A stretch of DNA of 64,000 nucleotides from contig NZ_CP177144.1 in NCBI RefSeq assembly GCF_050389775.1, positions 3,286,001 to 3,350,000 of the forward strand. The letters are read 5' to 3'. A model generated the notes under the pieces. The model was given only the letters and a program-made list of their open reading frames with translations, did no database searches and was not told the origin of the DNA. Source of the DNA: Marinibacterium sp050389775. GTDB taxonomy: Bacteria > Pseudomonadota > Alphaproteobacteria > Rhodobacterales > Rhodobacteraceae. This document shows, one piece after another, positions 1 through 9,266 of the stretch (position 1 is its first letter; every line of letters starts with the position of its first letter). The position numbers and the translations under genes are program-made.

Positions 1-1
1 T

Positions 2-673
2 CCCGAAGCTCCGGACCACGGAGCCCTCGCTCACCCCGAAGAGGCGCCGCGGTTCGGACATCCCCGGCAAGCTGCGGACATCCAACGGACGGCCTGGCGG
101 CGCAGCCCGTCGACACTGGCCGCCGAGGGCCAACCGGCCCATGGGCGATCCGCCTCGCCGCGGCTGGACACCATTGCCCTGGCCGCAGGGGTCGCCGATA
201 CGCGCGCAACCTCTGCCACGGACCGCGGCACCGCCTGGCACCTGGCCTTTCGCGTGACGGCCGAACGCCCTGACATGGCCGATCGCCTGTCCCGCGCGAC
301 CGGCCTGTCCGAGACCACCCTGGCCCAGATCAGGTCGCAGGCAAACAGCCTTTTGTCCTGGCTTGGGGACAGGGGCTTTGACCGGCTGCTCTTCGAACTG
401 CCCCTGCAGGAGATCGACCCGGACGGGTCCGAAACCAATGCCGTCATCGATTGCCTGGCCGAAGGGCCGGACGGGCTCTTGATCGTCGACTACAAATCCG
501 GCGCCTGTCCCGACCCGGACGCACGCTTTGCCACGTATCGCCCGCAGCTCGAGGCCTATGCCGCCATGGCGCGCCGGACCTGGCCCGAAAAGCCGGTCGT
601 CGGGCTGGCCATCCTCTGGATGAGCGAAGGCACGCTGTCACTCGACCGGATCGAGTCGGAGGCCTTCGCGTGA
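2..673 (+). CDS. C-terminal RecB-like nuclease part of a UvrD/AddA-type helicase-nuclease (5' end outside window)
   Basis: The reading frame is open from the window edge to TGA at 671-673, giving 223 residues of a larger protein. The visible part has the motif order of the RecB-family PD-(D/E)XK nuclease found at the C-terminus of AddA/RecB helicases: a helical RGTAWH motif, then ELPL, then a D...LLIVDYKSG core with the catalytic Asp and Lys, then the Q-rich YRPQLEAYA helix. By family knowledge such proteins unwind and degrade DNA ends. It lies 54 bp upstream of mcrB on the same strand, so it is probably part of the defence island rather than the housekeeping addAB locus, but the helicase half cannot be seen. 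An internal GTG at 254 is not a credible start because the domain begins upstream of it. Confidence 0.75.
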   Translation, partial: PEAPDHGALAHPEEAPRFGHPRQAADIQRTAWRRSPSTLAAEGQPAHGRSASPRLDTIALAAGVADTRATSATDRGTAWHLAFRVTAERPDMADRLSRATGLSETTLAQIRSQANSLLSWLGDRGFDRLLFELPLQEIDPDGSETNAVIDCLAEGPDGLLIVDYKSGACPDPDARFATYRPQLEAYAAMARRTWPEKPVVGLAILWMSEGTLSLDRIESEAFA

Positions 674-727
674 TCACCGGGCGCGACAGGGACCGGGCGC
701 AGAACAGGACAAGGAGAGATTGAGACC

Positions 728-3310
728 GTGAGGGACGAGGATTATGACCGCTGGCTGCACGACAACGGCGCCCGCAGCCGGAACGGTCGGACCACCAGGA
801 TCTTTGCACTGCGCAAGATCGAAAGCATGATGCCGCAGCTGGGCATGGCACAGGCCGACCTGGAGGCCGCCTGGCACGCCGATCGGCTGGACGCCCTGCT
901 GGGCCGGCTCAAGGAGATGCAGGCCGATTTCAAACGCGGTGGTGACGATTACCGCATCCTGATGCCCGCCTCGGAAAAGCCCGGGAACCGGCTGGCCGGC
1001 TGGCGCAGCTGGCTGGGGCAATACGGCCGTTTCCTTGCCGAGGTCACATCCGGCCAGGATGACCACGCCCGAATTGATGCAACGCTGGAACAATGGCTTG
1101 CGCACTTCCGACAGAGCTTTCCCGGTTTTGAACGGTTCGATTTGCGACATCCCGGATTCGACGCCGGGGAACGCGGCTCGGGGACGGGCAGCAAGCAGGC
1201 GGCGATGGACATGATGCAGGCCCGCCTGCCCGGGATCACCGATGCGGCCGGCGCGGCCGAGACGGCCGTGGCCGTCATTCGGCTGTCGCATCTCAACCGG
1301 TTCACGCAGAACGTCTTCACCGATGCCATCGCCGCCGCGCCAGGCCCCTGTGGCACGGCCATTCTCGACCTGCTGCAGGCCGAGGGCGAACCGGAAGACC
1401 TGGAGGTTGCAGTCGAGATCGTCGCACCGCATGCCATCCGCCAGGCCACGGGCAAGCCCGACAGGGATGCAGCCCGCGCCGGGTTGCAATCGCTCCTGAT
1501 GTTCGCCCATCCGCAACGGTGGATCGACATCAACCAGGGCCGGCGCAAATCCTGCCTGGCGGCGCTTTATGTCGAGGATCCCCCCGACCCCGCCGCGATC
1601 GCCGCCACCGCGGAATGTGATCTGCGCATCGCCCATGACGTCATGAACGGCCTGCGCCGCCGTGGGCTCGTCCCGCGCGACATGATCGACGTTCATGGCT
1701 TTCTCTGGGCCGCCTTGCATGCCAGCCGCGGCGCGGAACAGGCCCTAGATGCCACGCCCCCTTCTTCAGACCAGGACAGCCCGGCCATGAGCACGAACCT
1801 GATCCTGCACGGGCCTCCGGGCACCGGCAAGACCCACGAAACCGCCACCGAGGCCCTGCGTCTTTGCGGCGAGCCGATCCCGGATACCCGCGAAGAGGTC
1901 ATGGCGGCCTATGCCCGGCTGCGGGCAGAGAAGCGGATCGAATTCGTCACCTTTCATCAGTCGACCTCCTACGAGGATTTCATCGAGGGCCGCCAGCCCA
2001 CGACGGATGGAGACAGCGGCAGCGGCTTTCGGCTCGACCCCGTGCCCGGCATCTTCCGCAGGGTAGCGCGGCGGGCCGAGACCAGCCGGGCGACGGCCGC
2101 TCCGATCTCGGTGGCCGGCCGCGCGATCTGGCGGTTTCCCCTGAAGCGGTTCGGCGACACCGGGCTGGATTTCACCGAGGACGCGCTGGAATGCGGACGG
2201 GTGCGCGCCGTCTCTACCCGCGACATGGACTGGACCGACCGCCGTTTCGACGACGAGGCCGAGATCATGGACGAATTCCGCAAGGCCGAGCCGGACCTGT
2301 CGCCACGGTCGTGGCAGGCCATCGAGGCCAAGGCCATCCGCAGCTGGATGAAACCCGGCGACGTGATCATCGCCACCGTGGGTAGCACCGCGTTTCGGGC
2401 GGTCGGGCTGGTGACCGGCGATTACCGGTTCGACGCCGGGTCGGGTTTTGAAGGCGCGAGCAGCCTGCGCGACGTGGACTGGCGTTGGCAAAGCGACAAG
2501 CCCCGGCCCCTGTCCGACATTTCGCCCTTCCGGGTCGTCGGGCACATGCTGCACGGCATCACGCCAAGCGCCGAACACGAGGCAGCACTTGGGGCATTGC
2601 TGGCCGAGCCCGTGGCCGGGGCGGCCCCGGCCCACGTGCTGATCATCGACGAAATCAACCGGGCCAACATTTCCAAGGTCTTCGGAGAACTCATCACACT
2701 GATCGAACCGGACAAGCGGCTGGGCCAGGCCAACGCCCTGACCGTGCAACTGCCCTATTCCCGCGAGGAATTCGGTGTGCCGTCCAACCTGCACATCCTG
2801 GGCACCATGAACACCGCCGACCGGTCCATCGCCTTGCTGGACACAGCACTCAGGCGGCGTTTCGCCTTTCGCGAGATGCTCCCGCGGCCCGAACTCCTGG
2901 CCGAGGCCGCAGAGGCAACCGGGCTGGACCTGCCCCGGATCCTGACCACGCTCAACGAACGGATCGAGTATCTTCACGACCGCGAACACCAGGTCGGGCA
3001 CGCCTATTTCATCGGATGCCGCGACAGGGCCGAAGTGGACGACGTCATGCGCCATCGGGTCATTCCGCTGCTGGCCGAATATTTCTTCGAAGACTGGGGC
3101 AAGGTCGCGGCGGTACTGGGCGAGGACATCCGACGCGAGGCGGGCGGTTTCCTTGAGCGCCGCGAGCTGAAGGCACCGCCGGGGTTCGGGGAAGACGACG
3201 GCCTGCCGCGCATCCGCTGGTCGCTGCGCACCGGTCCGTTTGGCTACGACGGGCTGACCGGAGACCCAGCGGACGCACACGGGCTGCCCGGCGGCACAGC
3301 GGACACATGA
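728..3310 (+). CDS. mcrB: McrB: AAA+ GTPase subunit of a modification-dependent restriction enzyme, with a PUA/EVE-like insert
   Basis: A protein of 860 aa starting at GTG 728, preceded by AAGGAG near 711. Family role: a GTP-driven AAA+ motor that recognises modified DNA and activates the McrC nuclease. Residues 1-340 are a variable, largely helical N-terminal region. The AAA core shows Walker A GPPGTGKT (362-369), the McrB-type FVTFHQSTSYEDFIEG segment (406-421), Walker B LIIDEINRAN (638-647), the diagnostic MNTADRS (694-700) and an arginine-finger ALRRRF (707-712). Between FVTFHQ and Walker B lies an unusually long insert (about 455-630) with MKPGDVIIATVGSTAFRAVG, which reads like the PUA-superfamily EVE/ASCH barrel. 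It overlaps mcrC by 4 bp, so translation is probably coupled. The McrB assignment is firm; the fold of the insert is inference. Confidence 0.93.
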   Translation: MRDEDYDRWLHDNGARSRNGRTTRIFALRKIESMMPQLGMAQADLEAAWHADRLDALLGRLKEMQADFKRGGDDYRILMPASEKPGNRLAGWRSWLGQYGRFLAEVTSGQDDHARIDATLEQWLAHFRQSFPGFERFDLRHPGFDAGERGSGTGSKQAAMDMMQARLPGITDAAGAAETAVAVIRLSHLNRFTQNVFTDAIAAAPGPCGTAILDLLQAEGEPEDLEVAVEIVAPHAIRQATGKPDRDAARAGLQSLLMFAHPQRWIDINQGRRKSCLAALYVEDPPDPAAIAATAECDLRIAHDVMNGLRRRGLVPRDMIDVHGFLWAALHASRGAEQALDATPPSSDQDSPAMSTNLILHGPPGTGKTHETATEALRLCGEPIPDTREEVMAAYARLRAEKRIEFVTFHQSTSYEDFIEGRQPTTDGDSGSGFRLDPVPGIFRRVARRAETSRATAAPISVAGRAIWRFPLKRFGDTGLDFTEDALECGRVRAVSTRDMDWTDRRFDDEAEIMDEFRKAEPDLSPRSWQAIEAKAIRSWMKPGDVIIATVGSTAFRAVGLVTGDYRFDAGSGFEGASSLRDVDWRWQSDKPRPLSDISPFRVVGHMLHGITPSAEHEAALGALLAEPVAGAAPAHVLIIDEINRANISKVFGELITLIEPDKRLGQANALTVQLPYSREEFGVPSNLHILGTMNTADRSIALLDTALRRRFAFREMLPRPELLAEAAEATGLDLPRILTTLNERIEYLHDREHQVGHAYFIGCRDRAEVDDVMRHRVIPLLAEYFFEDWGKVAAVLGEDIRREAGGFLERRELKAPPGFGEDDGLPRIRWSLRTGPFGYDGLTGDPADAHGLPGGTADT

Positions 3311-4620
3311 TGCGCCGCTGCCTCAGGGAATGGGGAACCCTGGCCCATGGCGACACCCCGGACACGATCCCCGAGCGCCACGCCGAGCGGCTGGTCCAGG
3401 TGGCCAGGCGCTCGCAATTTGCCGGCCGGTCCGAGGATGGCGTTCTCGAGCATCGCCGCCGCGACCTTCGCGCCCGCGGGGTCGTCGGTGTCATCGCCAC
3501 GCCGGGGTGCCAGCTGGAAATCCTGCCCAAGATCGATGCCCCGGGCGATGATGGCCCCGCGTCGGATGCCGCCTTGCGCCGAAGGCTGGTCCACATGCTG
3601 GCCGTGGCACGCGACATCCGCCTGGACGCGCTGTCGCCGGCCGAGCTGGGCTGGCAACGCGACACCCTGCTCGAAATCCTGATCCGCTTGTTCTGCCGCC
3701 AGGCCGTCAACGCCCTGCGCCGGGGAATGCCCCGCCAATACGTGGCGCGCCATGACGATCTGGCCGCCTTGCGCGGACGCCTCGACGTCGCGCGCCAATT
3801 CTCGGTATTGGCCGCGGACCCGGGGAGGCTTGCCTGCCAGTTCGACGAATTGTCGCCCGACATCGCCATGAACCAGATCGTCAAGGCCACGATCAGCCGC
3901 CTGTCACAATTGGCCACGGCGCCCGACAACCAGCGCAGCCTGCGCGAATTGACCCTGGCCTATGCCGACATTCGCCCCGTCCCGGTGACGGCCCTGCCTT
4001 GGGACCAGGTGCACATCGACCGGGCCAACCAGAGCTGGCGGGACCTGCTGGCCCTGGCCCGGCTGCTGATCGGCCAACGCTACCAGAACACGTCGGCCGG
4101 CAGGTCGGACGGCCATGCCCTGCTGTTCGAAATGAACGTCCTGTTCGAGGAATACATCGCCCGCCTGGCCAAGCGCGCCATGGCGGACAGCGGGCTGAGC
4201 GTGCACAGCCAGGGCGGGCACCGCGATTGCCTATTCGAAGATGGCACCGGACGTTTCCGCACTCGTCCCGACATCGTGATCCGGAACGGCCGTATCACCG
4301 AGATGATCATAGACACGAAGTGGAAGCGTGTCGCGCCCCGTGTCGACGACGAGAAACAGGGGGTCAGCCAGGCCGATGTCTACCAGTTGATGGCCTATTC
4401 CCAGCTCTACGAATGCCGCAACGTGATGCTGCTCTATCCCCACCATGCCGGGCTGGGGCGCCATCCGGGAACCCGCAGGTTCGATATCGCCCGCCGAAAC
4501 GGCAAGAATGCCCTTCTCATCTCGACCATCGACGTCACGGCACCGGCCGCCTCTGTTGTCCGGGCGCTGCGTCGCATGATCGATGACCGGAACGGCCCGC
4601 CCGCGATCCCGGCGGGCTGA
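3307..4620 (+). CDS. mcrC: McrC: nuclease subunit of the McrBC restriction system
   Basis: A protein of 437 aa whose ATG overlaps the mcrB stop (ATGA). It has the standard McrC layout: an N-terminal beta-rich region with GVIATPGCQLEILPKI (about 61-76), a central helical region with the conserved FEMNVLFEEYI (274-284), and a C-terminal PD-(D/E)XK nuclease with PDIVI (321-325) and IIDTKWK (334-340). By family knowledge McrC binds the McrB hexamer, stimulates its GTPase and cuts DNA between modified sites. All visible catalytic residues (Asp, Asp, Lys) are present, so the enzyme should be active. The gene ends 178 bp before zorA. Confidence 0.93.
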   Translation: MMRRCLREWGTLAHGDTPDTIPERHAERLVQVARRSQFAGRSEDGVLEHRRRDLRARGVVGVIATPGCQLEILPKIDAPGDDGPASDAALRRRLVHMLAVARDIRLDALSPAELGWQRDTLLEILIRLFCRQAVNALRRGMPRQYVARHDDLAALRGRLDVARQFSVLAADPGRLACQFDELSPDIAMNQIVKATISRLSQLATAPDNQRSLRELTLAYADIRPVPVTALPWDQVHIDRANQSWRDLLALARLLIGQRYQNTSAGRSDGHALLFEMNVLFEEYIARLAKRAMADSGLSVHSQGGHRDCLFEDGTGRFRTRPDIVIRNGRITEMIIDTKWKRVAPRVDDEKQGVSQADVYQLMAYSQLYECRNVMLLYPHHAGLGRHPGTRRFDIARRNGKNALLISTIDVTAPAASVVRALRRMIDDRNGPPAIPAG

Positions 4621-4725
4621 CCTGGCGGCGACTGGTTAAAGGTGCTACCGCCCCCGACGCCGCCGATTTGTGGCGCCTGAACGTCAATTCGCCATGAAAA
4701 GCACATGATTTAAAACGACAATTCC

Positions 4726-4753
4726 TTGACCGCCGAAATGCCTTAACCATACT
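4726..4753 (+). promoter_or_regulatory. Candidate sigma70-type promoter for the Zorya operon
   Basis: The 178-bp gap between mcrC and zorA is the only real gap in the 13-kb island and is AT-rich by local standards. It contains TTGACC (4726-4731), a 16-bp spacer, and CATACT (4748-4753), about 45 bp upstream of the zorA start. This suggests that Zorya has its own transcription start. The -10 matches only 4 of 6 consensus positions, so the call is tentative. Confidence 0.45.
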
Positions 4754-4798
4754 GGCGGCCAACGCTCTGCCAAGCGAAATAAAATTCCGGGGGGACAC

Positions 4799-6862
4799 GT
4801 GCTTCAAGACGTCAGTTACACGATCGGCGTTCAGATCAAGAACTCGATCATCGCGGTTGCCGAGCTGATCACCAAATCCGACAGCAGCCCGGGTCTGATC
4901 GCCGCGGCCCTTGTCCTGGCCACGGTTCTGCTGGGCTTGGCCTATTGGTATCGAACGCTGCGCCAAATGCAGGCCGTGACCGGGCTGGACCGCCGCATCC
5001 GCGATTATACAGACATCCGGTCCTTTGCCGAAGGGTATGTCGAACTGCGCGACCAGCTGCGCACCGATTTTCGAAGGAAAGGCCCGCGCTACGCGATCTG
5101 GGAAGCGTGGGACGAATTCAGTGAAACCGTGGTGGAAGACGACCTGGACGGGCCGATGCGCCTGCGCAATTCGATCCGCCCGGCGTCCTTCCTGAATGTC
5201 GAGGACCTGGGCTTCGGGCCGGCGATCTACCGGATCGTGCCCAACACGCTGGTCTCCGCCGGCTTGTTCCTGACCTTCCTCGGACTGGTCGCTGCGCTAC
5301 ACCAGTTCTCGCAATCCATGAACAATGCGGCCAGCGGTGGCATGGATTCGGCGATGCAGGATTTCATGCAGATCGCCTCGGCCAAGTTCGTGATGTCTCT
5401 GGTCGGGCTTTTCTGCTCGATCCTGTTCACCTACCTGCTGCGCGCGCGCCAGAACCGGCTGGACCGTGCCATCCATCGGCTGTGCACGGGAATCGAACGC
5501 CGGCTTGTCTTCGTCAGCCTCGAGGACATCGGGTTTGAACAACTCAAGGCCGCCAAGGAACAAAAGGCTCACCTGCAGGAAATCGGTACCGGCATGATCG
5601 CCCAGCTGCGCGAGCCGCTGGACGCCTTGCCCGAAGCGATCACCACGGCCATCCGCACCGAGATGAACCCGATCTTCGACCGGGTGTCTTCGATGGGCAC
5701 CAGCAACATGGAAGGCCTTGTCGGCGACCTGTCCCAACAGCTGTCGCATTCAGTGGGCAACGCCCTGACCCGGGCCAGCGAGTCGCTCGGCGAGGCGACC
5801 GACCGGATCGGCCTCATGGTCGACCGCATGGGCTCGGCCAACTCCCAGGCCGGCGACGGGATGCGCGATGCGCTCGACCAGATGGCCCGCGCCATGTCCG
5901 AGATGCGCAGCGAGGTCGCCGCTAGCGGGCGCATGGCCTCGGATGCGATGAACGAAGGGGCCGACCGGCTATTGTCGGTGATGAACGACACATTGTCCGG
6001 CATCCGCGAGAACACGGGTCAAGGCGCTGAGGCCATGCGCAGCGCGGGCGAAGAGATGCGCCGCGCGGCCGAAGGGTTTCGCGACACTCTCGACAGCGCC
6101 AGCCGGGACAGCGCCGAGGCCGCGCGGCAACGGATGTCGGCCAGCACGGACGAGGCAGGCGCGGCCATCACCGGCGCCGGACGGGCGCTGCTGGACAGTT
6201 TCAACCAGACCAGCGCCGATATTGCCAGGCTTGGCACGGAAATGGGTGACGTCATCGGCGACGAGCTCTTGTCACGTCTCGAGAGCATCGGACACCGCCT
6301 GGGAGACATGGCAGATGCCGTGCAGCGCGGCGCCTCCGGCGCACAAAGCGCGGCCCAGGGCCTGACCAGCGGCGCTGACGCCATCCACGGGGCGTCCGAA
6401 GGCTTCCGCGCGGCCAGCAACAGCCTGTCGACGGCCGCCGAGCCCATCCGCGCGTCCCATGAACGGATCGAAACAACCCTGCGGCGCGTCGGAGGTCTGG
6501 TCGAAACCGTTTCGGAAACACTGATGCAGAACTCGGCCACCGTGGCCGAGAACGCCGCCCATGTGCTGGCAACTGCGCAGACTGCGCTCGGCAATGAGCG
6601 CGAGGGTATTCGCAGCAACCTCGAAGCCACCCGCGCAGTCATCGCCCAGCTGTCGGACGAAGCCGAGAAACTGGACCGGATCGATGAAATGCTGGGCCGC
6701 GCCCTGACCGACTACAACACCCAGTTGGAGGCCGCGCTTGGCAACGCACAAGACCATGTCGGCCAGATGCGGGACGCGCTGGCCCCCGGTCTCGACACAC
6801 TCAAGAGCGTTGTGGAACAGGCCGAGACCTTCTTGCCCAGCCAGCCCCGGGGCCGCGCATGA
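4799..6862 (+). CDS. zorA: ZorA: MotA/TolQ-like inner-membrane channel with long cytoplasmic tail (type I Zorya)
   Basis: A protein of 687 aa starting at GTG 4799 after a G-rich Shine-Dalgarno-like sequence. It has three hydrophobic segments at about 32-50, 150-170 and 194-214, with the last two in the MotA/ExbB/TolQ arrangement. A long helical tail (about 225-687) follows, rich in heptad-like Ala/Met/Ser/Glu and resembling methyl-accepting-protein coiled coils. This is the architecture known for ZorA, which forms a proton-driven motor pentamer around a ZorB dimer with the tail projecting into the cytoplasm. The following genes are zorB, zorC and zorD in the canonical order, each overlapping the next. 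The length is close to that of known ZorA proteins (roughly 700 aa), so I expect an intact gene. Confidence 0.92.
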   Translation: MLQDVSYTIGVQIKNSIIAVAELITKSDSSPGLIAAALVLATVLLGLAYWYRTLRQMQAVTGLDRRIRDYTDIRSFAEGYVELRDQLRTDFRRKGPRYAIWEAWDEFSETVVEDDLDGPMRLRNSIRPASFLNVEDLGFGPAIYRIVPNTLVSAGLFLTFLGLVAALHQFSQSMNNAASGGMDSAMQDFMQIASAKFVMSLVGLFCSILFTYLLRARQNRLDRAIHRLCTGIERRLVFVSLEDIGFEQLKAAKEQKAHLQEIGTGMIAQLREPLDALPEAITTAIRTEMNPIFDRVSSMGTSNMEGLVGDLSQQLSHSVGNALTRASESLGEATDRIGLMVDRMGSANSQAGDGMRDALDQMARAMSEMRSEVAASGRMASDAMNEGADRLLSVMNDTLSGIRENTGQGAEAMRSAGEEMRRAAEGFRDTLDSASRDSAEAARQRMSASTDEAGAAITGAGRALLDSFNQTSADIARLGTEMGDVIGDELLSRLESIGHRLGDMADAVQRGASGAQSAAQGLTSGADAIHGASEGFRAASNSLSTAAEPIRASHERIETTLRRVGGLVETVSETLMQNSATVAENAAHVLATAQTALGNEREGIRSNLEATRAVIAQLSDEAEKLDRIDEMLGRALTDYNTQLEAALGNAQDHVGQMRDALAPGLDTLKSVVEQAETFLPSQPRGRA

Positions 6863-7932
6863 GGGCCCAGGCGAAACAGGTCCGGCACGAAGAGGAAGAA
6901 GAGAGCGCCTTTGTCTCGATGACCGACATGACTGTCGGTTTCCTGTTCATCATGATGATCCTGCTGGCCTTCTTCGCCAGCCAGATGCGCGACCCGGATG
7001 CGGTGTCGAAGGCCGAGCATGACGCGGTCGCGGCCCAGCGTGACACGTTCGAACGGCAACGCGACGAATGGCAGGCACTGGCCCTGGCCCGGGCCGACCG
7101 GATCATCGGACTGGAGGCCTTGCTTGAACGGCTCCGCAGGGAACGGGCAGAGTTGCTGGCGGAACGCGACCGGCTCATCCTGTCGATGGACACCGCCGGG
7201 AAGAGGATCGAAACCCTCGAAACACGTCTCGCCGAATTGCTGGCCGAACTGGAGCAAAAGGATGCCCGGATCAGCGAACTGACCCGGCAATTGGCTGAGT
7301 TACAGCAGGTCGATCCGCTCGAAGCCTACCTGGCACAGGTTTCCCAGGTGCGCCGGCAGGTGCTGACCCGGTTGCGCGATGCCATACGCACGGATTTCCC
7401 CGACCTGCAGGTGGAACTCAGCGAGGAAAGTGACGCGCTGCGCTTTCAGGGCGAAGGCTTGTTCGCGTCGGGCAGTCCGAACCTGTCCCGTGACAAGCGC
7501 GAGATCGTCTCGCGCCTGGCACGGCGGCTGGACGAGGTACTGCCCTGTTTCACCCTTGGCTCCGGATCGCATTTCGACGACGGCTGCAATCCGGGTTTTG
7601 TCATGATCGAGGCGGTCCAGATCGAAGGGCACACGGACGATGTCGGCAGCGACCGGTTGAATCGCAACCTGTCGGCCAACCGGGCGAACAGCACGTTCTT
7701 TGCCATGACCGAGGCAGCGGACGGGATCATGCAGCACCTCAACCTGAAGCTTCAGCCGGTGCTTTCCGTCGCGGCATATGGGCCCGACCGGCCGGTGACG
7801 ACCAATGAGACCCCCGAGGGCCGGGCCACGAACCGGCGTATCGACCTGCGGTTCATCATGGTCACCCCTCAGGACACCGATGGAATCGACGTCATCCGCG
7901 CGGCGCTGGAGTCGATGGACAGCCAGCCATGA
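6859..7932 (+). CDS. zorB: ZorB: MotB-like stator with OmpA-type peptidoglycan-binding domain (type I Zorya)
   Basis: A protein of 357 aa starting at an ATGA overlap with zorA. After a charged N-terminus (HEEEEE) comes a single transmembrane helix (about 20-42) containing SMTDMT; Asp23 is in the position of the proton-carrying Asp of MotB/ZorB. Residues 45-155 are a highly charged, heptad-rich coiled coil. Residues 180-345 are an OmpA-like domain with EGHTDDVGS, LSANRA and EGRATNRRIDLRF. The protein is longer than the roughly 250-aa ZorB I know of, and the extra length lies in the coiled-coil linker. It would act with ZorA in the inner membrane, anchored to peptidoglycan. Confidence 0.93.
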   Translation: MRAQAKQVRHEEEEESAFVSMTDMTVGFLFIMMILLAFFASQMRDPDAVSKAEHDAVAAQRDTFERQRDEWQALALARADRIIGLEALLERLRRERAELLAERDRLILSMDTAGKRIETLETRLAELLAELEQKDARISELTRQLAELQQVDPLEAYLAQVSQVRRQVLTRLRDAIRTDFPDLQVELSEESDALRFQGEGLFASGSPNLSRDKREIVSRLARRLDEVLPCFTLGSGSHFDDGCNPGFVMIEAVQIEGHTDDVGSDRLNRNLSANRANSTFFAMTEAADGIMQHLNLKLQPVLSVAAYGPDRPVTTNETPEGRATNRRIDLRFIMVTPQDTDGIDVIRAALESMDSQP

Positions 7933-9266
7933 CCGATGCCCGCACCCAGCGGCAGGGCCTGCGCAGCCTTGTCGGCCGGCTGCCACCGCTGCGCCGCCGC
8001 GCCCTACCCCCGCTGGACCAGCTGCGCCGCAGCGTCGACGGCATCATCGCCCGCTGGCCCGATGCCGTGCGCAGACCGGACGATCGGGACCGGGAAAAGC
8101 TGGCCCGGGACATGCTGATCCGGACCCGAACCTGGTCCTGGCAGGACATCACGACCCAACGGGTCATCTCGGCGGCTGTGGCGGTCTTTGACCCCGAACG
8201 GCGCGAGCGTCCCGACCTGGCACCGGTTCGCGACTTCTACATGTCGGAGATCGGAACCTGCGAACCGGGAGCCTTCCTCGATGGCATGCTCGGCATCTAT
8301 GTCGACAGCTTCACACCCGGTGCCGAACATACACGCCGATTGGCCATTGCGCTGGCCCGGCGCAAAACCGATCTGGGCGGCCGTCATTTAAAGCTGACGC
8401 GCGCCCTGCCCGGCCTGTTTCACCCCCGCGAGGCGCCGGGCCAACTGGCGCAGGTCATGCTGGACGCCGATGATGCCTATGACGAGCTGAAATCCATCGG
8501 CATGCCCACCCCGCATGTTTCCGGTTTGGCCCAGGCCGCGCAGAAGACCTTTCTCGAACGGCTGGCGCCGGAACTGGCCGGCGCGGATGCCCGGACCAAA
8601 TTGTTCAACTGGCTCACGCCGGAAAACGGGCCGACCCTGCAGAACGGCGCCGGGCCGGCCGTCGAAGCACTGCTATCGGCATGGCGAGAGCGTACCCCGC
8701 CCGACGACCTGCGCAACGAGCTGGCCGAACAGATCATCGCGGCCTGGAACGACCCCCGCCTGCATTCGGGCGGCATCTGGTCGGGATTCAACCCCGAGCT
8801 GCGCGCCATCCTCCTGCGCTGGCTGACCCACCAGGACATGAAATTCTTCTGCAACATGGTGACCGCCACCCAGGACAGCCACATGTGGCCACCGCGCAGG
8901 GATTTCTGGCTCGAACTCTTTGAGGATGGCATGATTGAAGAGGCCTGGGTCGCCTTCGGCTCGCAGGCCCGCGAATACGCACGGAACCACCTTGTGCGAA
9001 ACGGCATGACCGACATGGATCGCCGCTTTGGCCGCCAGCTGGACCGCGGCGGCGGCACCTCGCTGTTGATCATGCGGATCGGCAACAAGATCGTTGTCGA
9101 CGGATGCCACAGCTACAAGACGCATATCTTCCGCGACAGCGACAGCAAGGCGCCCGAGCTCTACAAGCTAACCTACCACTGCGATTCCATCATGCGCGCC
9201 TCGACGAAATCAAAGTCGCACAGTGCCATAAGACACTGGCAACAATGGGTTTTGCAAAATGTCTGA
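7929..9266 (+). CDS. zorC: ZorC: EH-signature domain protein (type I Zorya)
   Basis: A protein of 445 aa starting at an ATGA overlap with zorB. It is mostly helical, without membrane segments. Near the C-terminus it has the block found in EH_Signature proteins: FGRQLDRGGGTSLLIMRIGNK, then VVDGCHSYKTHIF, and a terminal IRHWQQWV with His436. ZorC is a cytosolic DNA-binding effector partner of ZorD that acts after the ZorAB motor senses invasion. The acidic residue that names the EH family appears here as Asp391 (VVDG) where Glu is usual, which is a possible conservative substitution. It overlaps zorD by 8 bp. The call rests partly on gene order. Confidence 0.87.
   Translation: MTDARTQRQGLRSLVGRLPPLRRRALPPLDQLRRSVDGIIARWPDAVRRPDDRDREKLARDMLIRTRTWSWQDITTQRVISAAVAVFDPERRERPDLAPVRDFYMSEIGTCEPGAFLDGMLGIYVDSFTPGAEHTRRLAIALARRKTDLGGRHLKLTRALPGLFHPREAPGQLAQVMLDADDAYDELKSIGMPTPHVSGLAQAAQKTFLERLAPELAGADARTKLFNWLTPENGPTLQNGAGPAVEALLSAWRERTPPDDLRNELAEQIIAAWNDPRLHSGGIWSGFNPELRAILLRWLTHQDMKFFCNMVTATQDSHMWPPRRDFWLELFEDGMIEEAWVAFGSQAREYARNHLVRNGMTDMDRRFGRQLDRGGGTSLLIMRIGNKIVVDGCHSYKTHIFRDSDSKAPELYKLTYHCDSIMRASTKSKSHSAIRHWQQWVLQNV

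Noticed and set aside
3310..4798. A DNA methyltransferase partner for the McrBC system
   Set aside because: McrBC is modification-dependent and needs none; no methylase motif is present in the island.
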